Part shown: piece by piece, positions 43,886-51,781 of the stretch
How positions within the stretch are numbered: the first letter of the stretch is position 1
Layout of the letters: the number at the start of each line of letters is the position of its first letter
Source of the DNA: Paenibacillus sp. J5C2022
GTDB lineage: Bacteria > Bacillota > Bacilli > Paenibacillales > Paenibacillaceae
Assembly (NCBI RefSeq): GCF_025567625.1
Contig: NZ_JAOQJC010000019.1
Location: 62,001 to 126,000 of the forward strand
Direction: 5' to 3'
Length of the DNA: 64,000 nucleotides
The notes under the pieces: model-generated
Seen by the model: only the letters and a program-made list of their open reading frames with translations
What the model was told of the DNA's origin: nothing
Databases searched by the model: none
Position numbers and translations under genes: made by a program

Positions 43886-43923
43886 TAAAAAACACTCTCA
43901 AGCCGCATAATGCGTCCCGAGAG
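43886..43923 (-). terminator. Rho-independent terminator of the kdu operon
   Basis: On the minus strand CTCTCGGGACGCA pairs with TGCGGCTTGAGAG around a short loop, followed by TGTTTTTT. It ends the kduI-deoR-kduD unit. Confidence 0.8.
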
Positions 43924-43956
43924 CGCCCTGTATCTTATTCGTATTCTACGTATGGA

Positions 43957-44712
43957 TTAGCGAACGAGCCAACCGCCGTCCACCGCAAGAATATGGCCGT
44001 TCATATAGTCCGAAGCGGCTGAAGCCAGGAATACGGCCGGTCCGGCCAAGTCGTCCGGTGTGCCCCAACGGCCCGCAGGGATGCGTTCCAGAATGGACTT
44101 GCTGCGCACAGGGTCCTCGCGAAGCGCCTCCGTGTTGTCTGTGCTCATGTAACCGGGAGCAATCGCATTGACCTGCACGCCCTTCGATGCCCATTCGTTC
44201 GCCAGCGCCTTCGTCAAGCCCGCTACCGCATGCTTGCTGGACGTATAGCCAGGCACTGTAATGCCGCCTTGGAAGGTCAGCATGGACGCTATGTTAATAA
44301 TTTTGCCGGAGCCGCGCTCGATCATATGTTTACCGGCCAATTGGCTCAGTACAAATACGGAGTTCAAATTCACGTCGATGACCGCTTGCCAGTCTTCGTA
44401 GCTATGGTCTGCCGCTGGTGTGCGGCGAATAATGCCCGCATTGTTGACCAGAATATCGACAGCTCCCAGCTCTGCAATCGTCCGATCGATAATGCCCGCC
44501 AGTTGGTCGCGATCCGACACATCCGCTTGAATCGTGATCGCCTTGCGGCCCATCGCTTCAATCTCGGCTTTCACCGCGTCAGCCGGCGTACGATTCGTGA
44601 CGAGTGCCACGTCCGCCCCCGCCTTCGCCAGCCCCAGTGCGATGGAGGTTCCCAGTCCGCGGCCCGCGCCTGTTACAATTGCTTTCTTGCCCGTCAAATC
44701 GAAATAACTCAT
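43957..44712 (-). CDS. kduD: 2-deoxy-D-gluconate 3-dehydrogenase (SDR family)
   Basis: 251 residues of the short-chain dehydrogenase fold: cofactor motif TGAGRGLG (12-19), NNAG at about 88, catalytic Ser in INIASML and Y-x3-K in YTSSKHAV. Sequence and the location next to kduI identify it as KduD, which reduces 2,5-diketo-3-deoxygluconate to 2-keto-3-deoxygluconate in the breakdown of unsaturated uronates. ATG 44712 follows AAGGGG; it begins 4 bp after the DeoR-type gene ends. Confidence 0.88.
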   Translation of the reverse strand: MSYFDLTGKKAIVTGAGRGLGTSIALGLAKAGADVALVTNRTPADAVKAEIEAMGRKAITIQADVSDRDQLAGIIDRTIAELGAVDILVNNAGIIRRTPAADHSYEDWQAVIDVNLNSVFVLSQLAGKHMIERGSGKIINIASMLTFQGGITVPGYTSSKHAVAGLTKALANEWASKGVQVNAIAPGYMSTDNTEALREDPVRSKSILERIPAGRWGTPDDLAGPAVFLASAASDYMNGHILAVDGGWLVR

Positions 44713-44716
44713 TCCA

Positions 44717-45511
44717 CTACCCCTTTCGCTTCGTGCGCTTCCCATCAGAGAGCAGCCCAGCCTTCATGATGCGCAATCCTTGCGCTTCGTATCTGGACGC
44801 CAGCTCGTCATCTATGCCGTCATCGGTCAGCACGCAGTCGATTTCATCCAGTTCGGCAAAAGTGATCAGAGCGCCTTTATCGAACTTGCTGTGATCAGCC
44901 AAGCAGTAGATCTCCTTGGCATTGTCCATATAGAGACGCTTCAGCTTCGCCAATTCCTCAGTAAATATCGTCAGTCCATACTCTTGGTGAACGCCCGTTG
45001 TGGACAAGAACAGCTTGTGGACGTTGAGCCTCGCGATCCAATCCTGGGACTCTCCGCCGATCAGCAGGTTATTGTGGCGGAAGCCCCCGGGAACGACCAG
45101 TCGGATATTCTCCTTCGCTGTCAGCTCCCGGATAATGAGCAGATCGTTGGTCAGCACCGTTATCGGCTTGTTCGGTAGCAATCTGGCCAGCTCCAGCGTT
45201 GAGCTGCCTGCATCCAGCGCAATGATATCGTTATCCTGAATGCAAGTGAGCGCGAGCTCTGCAATCGCGTTCTTCTCCCGGCTGTGCTTCACGTTCGGAA
45301 TTTGCAGAGGGAGCAAGCTGTCCTCGCTCCCCTCTTCCAGTACCGCACCGCCATGCGTCCGCTTTAGCAGCCCCTTCTCCTCAAGCTTCTCCAGATCTTC
45401 GCGTACCGTCTTCTCCGTTACCCCGAACAGCTCGCTGAGCTCAGACACCTTGACAGCCCCGTTGTCCTCAAGCTTTGCAACAATTGCACGATGGCGTTCC
45501 GCAGCAAGCAT
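44717..45511 (-). CDS. DeoR/GlpR-family transcriptional regulator
   Basis: 264 residues. N-terminal winged helix (about 5-55: RHRAIVAKLEDNG, VSELSELFGVTEKTVREDLEKLEEKGLLKRTHGGAV) and a C-terminal sugar-isomerase-like sensor domain with DAGSSTLELA and LTND. Such regulators usually repress local sugar-acid genes and respond to a phosphorylated or keto intermediate. AAGGAGG precedes ATG 45511. Position between kduI and kduD suggests autoregulation of this operon. Confidence 0.9.
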   Translation of the reverse strand: MLAAERHRAIVAKLEDNGAVKVSELSELFGVTEKTVREDLEKLEEKGLLKRTHGGAVLEEGSEDSLLPLQIPNVKHSREKNAIAELALTCIQDNDIIALDAGSSTLELARLLPNKPITVLTNDLLIIRELTAKENIRLVVPGGFRHNNLLIGGESQDWIARLNVHKLFLSTTGVHQEYGLTIFTEELAKLKRLYMDNAKEIYCLADHSKFDKGALITFAELDEIDCVLTDDGIDDELASRYEAQGLRIMKAGLLSDGKRTKRKG

Positions 45512-45534
45512 GGCCTTCCTCCTTCAAAAAATGA

Positions 45535-46365
45535 CTATTTCAATTCGCTGGCTTGTACAACGTCCATATCGGTAAAGGTGTAGTTCTCTCCCGCCATCGA
45601 CCAGCAGAACGTATAATTGCTGGTGCCTACTCCGGAGTGGATGGACCATGGCGGCGAAATGATCGCCTGTTCGTTCGCTACGACGAGATGTCTAGTCTGA
45701 GATGGCTCGCCCATCATATGGAAGATGCGCGTATCCTCTTCCATATCGAAGTACAGGTAAGCTTCCATGCGGCGATCATGCAGATGCGAAGGCATCGTAT
45801 TCCAGATGCTGCCTCTTTGCAGGCTTGTCACGCCCAGCATCAGCTGGCAGCTTTGAATGCCGTCGGCATGAATGTACTTGTAGATGACGCGTTCATTGGA
45901 CGTTTCTTGCGCGCCAAGATGCACCGGATTGGCTTCTTCCATCGTCATGATCCGAGTCGGGTATTCCGCATGCGCCAGCGCGGAGCAGAAGTACAGCTTT
46001 GCAGGATTGCTGGAATCCTTGCTTGCCAGCTTCACTTCTTTCTTGCCTTTGCCGACATACAGTACATCCAGCTTGTTCAACTCGTGTGCTTCCCCGTCAA
46101 CAGTAATGACAGCTGGGCCGCCAATGCTCAGGAAGCCGATCTCTCTGCGCTCCAGGAAATATTCCGTCTTCAACGTATCTCCCGCATCCAGAGTCAGCGT
46201 TTCCTTCACCGGGTATGCTCCGCCGACCACCATACGGTCGTAATGTGTGTATACCATGTTAATTTCATCGGCCTTGTACAGGTTTTCAATCAAGAACTCC
46301 TGGCGCAAGCGCTCTGTATCGTATTGTTTCACATCTGTCGGATTAGTCGTGTGACGTACTTCCAT
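45535..46365 (-). CDS. kduI: 5-dehydro-4-deoxy-D-glucuronate isomerase
   Basis: 276 residues, full length for KduI, a double cupin. Metal-binding region: the block MPSHLHDRRMEAYLYFD near residues 195-210 supplies His/His/Glu, with a fourth His in PPWSIHSG. It isomerises 4-deoxy-5-ketouronate, the open form of the unsaturated uronate released by lyases, to 2,5-diketo-3-deoxygluconate, the KduD substrate. GAGGAGG precedes ATG 46365; the upstream frame to 46413 is not needed. First gene of the operon. Confidence 0.95.
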   Translation of the reverse strand: MEVRHTTNPTDVKQYDTERLRQEFLIENLYKADEINMVYTHYDRMVVGGAYPVKETLTLDAGDTLKTEYFLERREIGFLSIGGPAVITVDGEAHELNKLDVLYVGKGKKEVKLASKDSSNPAKLYFCSALAHAEYPTRIMTMEEANPVHLGAQETSNERVIYKYIHADGIQSCQLMLGVTSLQRGSIWNTMPSHLHDRRMEAYLYFDMEEDTRIFHMMGEPSQTRHLVVANEQAIISPPWSIHSGVGTSNYTFCWSMAGENYTFTDMDVVQASELK

Positions 46366-46447
46366 TATAAATAGCCTCCTCATTTTAGCAGCTCCCGGCA
46401 CTTGGCGCAGCACTGCGTTTCATAATGTTTGATTACGTTCGTTTTCT

Positions 46448-46476
46448 ATCATAACACACCTTTTCGAACCTTTAAA
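46448..46476 (-). promoter_or_regulatory. Candidate promoter of the kdu operon
   Basis: On the minus strand TTTAAA (46476-46471) and TATGAT (46453-46448) are 17 bp apart, about 80 bp upstream of kduI. The -35 is weak, as expected for a regulated promoter. Confidence 0.4.
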
Positions 46477-46602
46477 GTACAAATGCTTGCAATTCATACT
46501 TCCCGCATGGCATGATTCATGAGAAAACCTCTATCGAGGTGCTTAGAGTCTCCATTCATTCTCCATTCGTGTTGCGGTCCCCTGAAAGGAGCATACCAAG
46601 CT

Positions 46603-48078
46603 ATGTCAATACGGTTCCGATTGTTGTTGTCTTTCGCTGCCGTAGTTATTGTATCCGTCATTCTATTCGTCAGCGCCGCTTACTTGCTGTCGGTTGCCGT
46701 GACGGGAGACTTCCGCAGCATAAGCAGCTTCTATCGCATTCATTATTCGCTGCATCCGCTGTCCGAAGAGGAGGAGAGCATCTTCCTCGACTTGAAATAC
46801 CTGGCCAAGCACGATCCCGTACTGCTTCAAGATCCGGAACGATTGCAGAGCTACGACCTGGAGCTGAAAATGGTACAGGCAGGTCTGGTCGTGCGGCGCA
46901 ACGAACAGCTCGTCTACGTCAGTCCGATGTTGGGGGAATCGCTTCAAGCCTCTGAGCTTCCGGCTTACGAGATGAACAATTACTCCATACGGAACACAAT
47001 GAATTTGGGCAGCCGATTCTACTCCTATGCGAAATTCGACTTCAGCTTCGGCACCAAAGCCGCCGATCGCGGAAGCATCTACGTCCTGCGGGAACGAAGC
47101 CCGTTCGCAGAAGTCATCCGAATGGTGCTGCCGATTCTGATTGGCATTTTCGCCGCTGTACTGCTTATCACCAGTCTTCTGCTATATCGCTACGTCACCC
47201 GCAAGATTATTCAACCGCTGGAGCGTCTGAAGCAATCCGCCGAGCATATTAAGGAGGGCGATCTTACCTTCACGCTAAAGCCGGAATCCGGCGACGAGAT
47301 CGGCCAATTGGTTATGACCTTCGAGCAAATGCGCCTGAGACTGCACGAGTCCATTCAGCTTCAGCTGCGCTATGAAGACAATCGCAAGCAACTGCTGTCC
47401 AACATTTCGCATGATTTAAGAACTCCGATTACGACGATAAAAGGTTATGCGGAAGGGATTCGTGACGGCGTAACGAATACGCAGGAGAAGCTTGACCGGT
47501 ATGTAGGAGCCATTCATACGAGAGCGACCGATATGGAGAAGCTGGTCGATGAGCTGCTGTACTTCTCCAAGCTGGATTTGAACAAGGAGCCCTATTCTTT
47601 CCAGCAATTGGAGCTGGTTAGTTTCTTGAAGCGTACGCTGGACGAAATGGCGATCGAGCTGGACCAGCAACGCGTCCAGTTGACATGGGAATGTCCGCCT
47701 CCGCCGGAGGCGATATTCGTCCTGGCAGACAGAGAGAAGCTGAGGCGGGTTATCGTCAATCTGGTCGACAACAGTCTGAAGTACATGGTTCGCGATCCGA
47801 AGATATTAACGATTGGCGTGAAGCGCGGGCCGGAGCAGTCCGACATCTGGATCAAGGATAACGGGCCAGGCATCAAGCCGGAATCTCTGCCCTATATTTT
47901 CGAGAGATTTTACCGGGAAGAGGAATCGCGAGACCAGTCGGCGCCGGGATACGGCCTCGGACTAGCCATCGCCAAGGGAATTATGGAGGGGCACGGCGGC
48001 GATATTTCCATTGAGAGCTCTGTCGGCGAAGGCACAACCGTATTTTTATCCTTACAAAATTTCGTAGATCACCGGTGA
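46603..48078 (+). CDS. Sensor histidine kinase, OmpR-system type
   Basis: 491 residues. Transmembrane helix at about 8-32, an extracellular region of about 145 residues (with LSEEEESIFLDLKYLAKHDP), a second helix near 180-205, HAMP (RKIIQPLERLKQSAEHIKEGDL), HisKA with phospho-His in NISHDLRTPITTIKGY, and a HATPase domain (NLVDNSLKYM, DNGPGI, GYGLGLAIAKGI). ATG 46603 follows AAAGGAG. The gene order kinase then regulator, with a 7-bp gap, indicates an operon. Signal unknown; the adjacent SLH-protein gene is a candidate target. Confidence 0.93.
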   Translation: MSIRFRLLLSFAAVVIVSVILFVSAAYLLSVAVTGDFRSISSFYRIHYSLHPLSEEEESIFLDLKYLAKHDPVLLQDPERLQSYDLELKMVQAGLVVRRNEQLVYVSPMLGESLQASELPAYEMNNYSIRNTMNLGSRFYSYAKFDFSFGTKAADRGSIYVLRERSPFAEVIRMVLPILIGIFAAVLLITSLLLYRYVTRKIIQPLERLKQSAEHIKEGDLTFTLKPESGDEIGQLVMTFEQMRLRLHESIQLQLRYEDNRKQLLSNISHDLRTPITTIKGYAEGIRDGVTNTQEKLDRYVGAIHTRATDMEKLVDELLYFSKLDLNKEPYSFQQLELVSFLKRTLDEMAIELDQQRVQLTWECPPPPEAIFVLADREKLRRVIVNLVDNSLKYMVRDPKILTIGVKRGPEQSDIWIKDNGPGIKPESLPYIFERFYREEESRDQSAPGYGLGLAIAKGIMEGHGGDISIESSVGEGTTVFLSLQNFVDHR

Positions 48079-48085
48079 GGTTAAG

Positions 48086-48772
48086 ATGAAACAAATACTA
48101 ATCATTGAAGACGACCATTATATCGCTGAATTGCAGCGCGACTACTTCCTCTTGCACGATTATGGGGTGACGATTAGCCACAACGGCCTGGAAGGCTTGA
48201 ACATGGCGTTGACCGGAAGCTATGATCTGGTCATTGTCGACCTGCAGCTGCCGGAGACAGACGGGTTCGACATCTGCAAGCGAATTCGGGAGGAGCTGGA
48301 TATCCCTATCCTGATCGTATCGGCCAAAAAAGAAGAAATCGATAAAATTCGCGGCTTCGGCCTCGGAGCGGACGACTTCGTCACGAAGCCGTTCAGCCCC
48401 AATGAACTGGTGGCGAGAGCCAAAGCCCATCTGGCGCGCTATGAAAGGTACACCGGCGGCAAGAGCAAGCCGGATAGCATCGACATTCGTGAGCTGTCCA
48501 TACAAGCTTCCTCCAGACGTGTATTCCTGCATGGGAAGGAAATCACACTGACGGCCAAGGAATTCGAGGTGTTGCTGTTCCTTGCGATGAATCCCAATCG
48601 CGTATTCAATAAAGATGAACTGTTCGAGCGGATCTGGGGGATGGATTCCAGCGGCGACATCGCAACAGTGACTGTGCATATTTCCCGTATTCGAGAGAAG
48701 ATCGAAGCTGATCCCTCCAACCCGCAGTTTATCGAGACCGTCTGGGGAGCCGGCTACCGCTTCACCGTGTAG
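48086..48772 (+). CDS. OmpR-family response regulator
   Basis: 228 residues. Receiver domain with DD near residues 9-10, phospho-acceptor Asp in LVIVDLQLP (about 52) and Lys in FVTKPFSP (about 102), followed by a winged-helix domain (about 130-226: LTAKEFEVLLFLAMNPNRVF, TVHISRIREKIE). Paired with the kinase upstream. GAGG precedes ATG 48086. Confidence 0.95.
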   Translation: MKQILIIEDDHYIAELQRDYFLLHDYGVTISHNGLEGLNMALTGSYDLVIVDLQLPETDGFDICKRIREELDIPILIVSAKKEEIDKIRGFGLGADDFVTKPFSPNELVARAKAHLARYERYTGGKSKPDSIDIRELSIQASSRRVFLHGKEITLTAKEFEVLLFLAMNPNRVFNKDELFERIWGMDSSGDIATVTVHISRIREKIEADPSNPQFIETVWGAGYRFTV

Positions 48773-48784
48773 TCCTTTCCGGCT

Positions 48785-48813
48785 TTGAACATTGTTTAGC
48801 CCCCGTTTATAAA
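48785..48813 (+). promoter_or_regulatory. SigA-type promoter of the SLH-domain gene
   Basis: TTGAAC (48785-48790) and TATAAA (48808-48813), 17 bp apart, directly after the response regulator gene. It implies a leader of about 80 nt. Confidence 0.6.
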
Positions 48814-48902
48814 AAGTTTATATTCTCTTATCCGGCGGTTTAGAGCTGTCCTGTATGCTAAATGCATGGGACTACTAACAACGTTTGAGAGGATGAGTGA
48901 AT

Positions 48903-50393
48903 ATGAACAAATTTCAACGGAACGCTGCCGTCATGGCATTAAGCGCAATTATCGGAGGCAGCGCTCTGCTGCCGTATCAGACGCAAGCCGCGAAGCTTGC
49001 CCCGGTAGCGGACGTTCAACTGGCGGCGGTGAAGAACTTCGAAGCGCAGTATAGCGACGCGATCAAGCATTTGCAAGACAAAGGTGTGCTGCAAGGATAT
49101 GAAGACGGGCAAATACGGCCAAACAAGCCCGTTACCAACGCGGAACTGCTGAAAATGGTTCTGCTGACGCTTGATCTGGAAGTGACGGATGCGGCCGATA
49201 CGGAACCAAATGCGAAATGGTATGATGCGTACGTGGCTTCCGCGGTTGCACAAGGTCTGATCGCGGAAGACGGCAAGCTTCAACCCAATAAGCCTGCCGA
49301 AGCAGCGGATACAGCGGCCATCCTGGCCAAAGCGCTGCAGCGCGATACCAAATCCGTTCTTCATTGGATCGATGGGCTGTCGATCGCGGGCAACCATCTG
49401 ACTCGCGGTGAAATGGCGGAGCTGCTTGTCCAGTCGGAGAAAGCCGTCCGTTCTGAGGACGCCCGGATCGTCTCCATGCGCGCATTGAATAAAGTAGCGC
49501 TGGAAATAACATTCGACGCTCCGCTTGTATTGGAGGATGAATCCAGAGACGCCATGTCCGACAACTTCGCGTTCGAACCGGATCTGAAGCTTGTCAATCA
49601 GCCCCGATTGAAGACGGGCTCACTCGCCACTTACATCATCCCGATGCAGACGATGCCTGATGGAGAGACGATGACTCTCACCTATAAGGGAGAGCAGACC
49701 GTATCATTCAACACCAGCGACAAGCTGATTCCGTTGCGCGAAGCGCGTCAGGTTACATCCGACACGTTCGAGATTGAATCACTGCGTCAGGACGGCGTTA
49801 TCGACTACGGCTATGTCATCTCGGCGTATGCCGGAGGCAGAGGAAGCGACGCCATCGTGCTGGACGAGAACAACAGCTACGACGGTCAATCCCTGGAGAT
49901 CATTCCGTCGCTCGCTACCCGTACCGCCGTACTGACTCCAGACAATGGCGAGCCGATCACTGTCTCATACGTTGGCTTCACACAATCCACGGACGGCAAG
50001 CAGGAGCCGAAGTTCAGACTGCCTCAAGGGCAGACCTTGCAGCCAGGTACGACTTATACAGTGACGTCGGATTGGTTCACCGTTGAGCATGCAAGCTTTG
50101 TAGCGGAAGAGATCGATCCGCTGATCATCTCCAGCGTACAAGCAGTCGACGGCAAGACGCTGCAGGTGACGCTGAGCGGCGATCCCGGCGATGAACTGTT
50201 CGCTTACCGTTCCATTCAATTGACAGGCGATGACGGCTCGACATTAACGGCGCAATACAAGGTGCAGAGCCGCCAAGGAGCTGTCGGCACCTTCGAGATC
50301 GGCGAAGGAACGCTTGGTGAAGGCGTCCGGTATACCATCTCTCCTGCAGGGACTTGGGCGGTAGCTGACGACGATATGATGCTGGACAAATAA
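48903..50393 (+). CDS. Secreted SLH-domain protein
   Basis: About 496 residues. Signal peptide of about 28 residues (MALSAIIGGSALLPYQTQA-A). Two SLH-type segments follow: about 42-90 (YSDAIKHLQDKGVLQGYEDG, IRPNKPVTNAELLKMV) and 100-145 (WYDAYVASAVAQGLIAEDGK). A region of repeated beta-domains occupies about 185-490. SLH domains anchor proteins to pyruvylated secondary cell-wall polymer. The beta-rich part may be an adhesin or assembly domain; no enzyme motif is seen. ATG 48903 has AGAGGATG upstream. The two-component genes immediately before it may regulate it. Confidence 0.85.
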   Translation: MNKFQRNAAVMALSAIIGGSALLPYQTQAAKLAPVADVQLAAVKNFEAQYSDAIKHLQDKGVLQGYEDGQIRPNKPVTNAELLKMVLLTLDLEVTDAADTEPNAKWYDAYVASAVAQGLIAEDGKLQPNKPAEAADTAAILAKALQRDTKSVLHWIDGLSIAGNHLTRGEMAELLVQSEKAVRSEDARIVSMRALNKVALEITFDAPLVLEDESRDAMSDNFAFEPDLKLVNQPRLKTGSLATYIIPMQTMPDGETMTLTYKGEQTVSFNTSDKLIPLREARQVTSDTFEIESLRQDGVIDYGYVISAYAGGRGSDAIVLDENNSYDGQSLEIIPSLATRTAVLTPDNGEPITVSYVGFTQSTDGKQEPKFRLPQGQTLQPGTTYTVTSDWFTVEHASFVAEEIDPLIISSVQAVDGKTLQVTLSGDPGDELFAYRSIQLTGDDGSTLTAQYKVQSRQGAVGTFEIGEGTLGEGVRYTISPAGTWAVADDDMMLDK

Positions 50394-50407
50394 TCGAGTG
50401 CGAATAG

Positions 50408-50615
50408 AAGCGCAAGCTCTGGGGCGTCAAAGCCTAGGGCGTGTCTGAGAACTCTGAGGACAGCAAATTTTGCCGAATTTTCGTTCCATGCAAGGCGCGT
50501 TTGTGAAGGCGTACCCGGGGGTACGTCAAGCAAACGGAACGAAGCAGGGGGCGGAAAGGCGGTGAAAGGTGCCACTGAGCGGGTTTTCAGACACGCCCTA
50601 GAAGCTTGCGCTTTT
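50408..50615 (+). terminator. Terminator hairpin interrupted by a mobile element
   Basis: AAGCGCAAGCT (50408-50418) is a perfect complement of AGCTTGCGCTT (50603-50613), followed by TTTTCCCTTT. This looks like the intrinsic terminator of the SLH-protein gene with an element (50437-50598) inserted in its loop. Confidence 0.55.
50437..50598. mobile_element. MITE-like element with TA flanks
   Basis: About 162 bp bounded by perfect terminal inverted repeats GGGCGTGTCTGA and TCAGACACGCCC, each flanked by TA. The TA-flanking and ends suggest an IS630/Tc1-like non-autonomous element. It carries no gene. Internally it is highly self-complementary: GTACCCGGGGGTAC in the centre, nested in CGTTTG/CAAACG and TTCGTTCC/GGAACGAA. 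The whole element could fold into one long hairpin. Confidence 0.8.
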
Positions 50616-50689
50616 CCCTTTCCGCGGCAGCAGTTTTAGAAGCCTTCGGCCAAGAATCCATGAGCTGTGAGCTGTAACCTCACACACGC

Positions 50690-51640
50690 ATCATCTCGGT
50701 ACTCCAGACTATGCCCCATGCCTTACAACCGCACATTCCCTCCATATCGGCACTCCAACCTGGGCCACATGCCTTGCAGCTCCCAATCTAACTATTTCCC
50801 TCGCTCCAGCCTATGCAACATGGCTTGCGGCCTACAAATTAGCTACTTTCCTCCAGCCTATGCGACATGGCTTACACCAGCACATTCCCTCCATATCGGC
50901 ATTCCAACCTGGGCCACATGCCTTGCAGCTCCCAATCTAACTACTTTCCTCTCTCCAGCCTAAGCGACATGGCTTACAACCGCACACTCCCTCCATATCG
51001 GCACTCCAGCCTGGGCCTCATGCCTTGCAGCTCCCAATCTAACTATTTTCCTCGCTCCAACCTATGCGATGGCTTGCGGCCTACAAATTAGCTACTTTCC
51101 TCGCTCCAACCTATGCGACATGGCTTACACCAGCACATTCCCTCCATATCGGCATCACAATGTATGTAGCCTACACTATATCCACTCGCTCTCATCTTTT
51201 CCGCACTACAATGTATGTAGCCTACACTATATCCACTCGCTCTCATCTTTTCCGCACTGCAATGTATGTAGCCTACACTATATCCACTCGCTCTCATCTT
51301 TTCCGCACTGCAATGTATGTAGCCTACACTATATCCACTCGATCGCACCTTTTCCGCACTACAATGTATGTAGCCTACACTATATCCACTCGCTCTCATC
51401 TTTTCCGCACTGCAATGTATGTGGCCTACACTATATCCGCTCGATCGCACTTTTTCCGCACTGCAATGTATATGGCCTACACTATATCCACTCGATCGCA
51501 TCTTTTCCGCACTCCAATGTATGTGGCCTACACTATATCCGCTCGATCGCACTTTTTCCACACTCCAATGTATGTGGCCTACACTATATCCGCTCGATCG
51601 CACCTTTTCCGTACTCCAAATTATGTGACCTACACCAAAT
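50690..51640. repeat. About nineteen 51-bp tandem repeats, two subfamilies (array D)
   Basis: From 50700 to about 51160 units of the types CCTGGGCCACATGCCTTGCA and CCTATGCGACATGGCTTACA, with linkers TCTAACTACTTTCCTCGCTC or CACATTCCCTCCATATCGGC, repeat at 51 bp (one spacing of 47, one of 49). In phase with these, from 51161 to 51640, units TGTATGTAGCCTACACTATA with linker CCACTCGCTCTCATCTTTTC repeat at exactly 51 bp. The core TGTRG-C-CTACA is a dyad. The second half clearly resembles array C (GTATGT--C-TACACTATA...CYCGCT--CAYCTTTTC). Frames across the array are artefacts. Confidence 0.9.
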
Positions 51641-51781
51641 CCGCCCCCGCCCGCTTTCCTCCGTACTCCAGCATAATCGCCAATAATTACTGTTTTAATT
51701 TTATTTCAAATAAGTTGAATTATTATTCGCATAAATGTATATTTATACAATACGAATATGATTACCGGGAGGATGTTGGTT

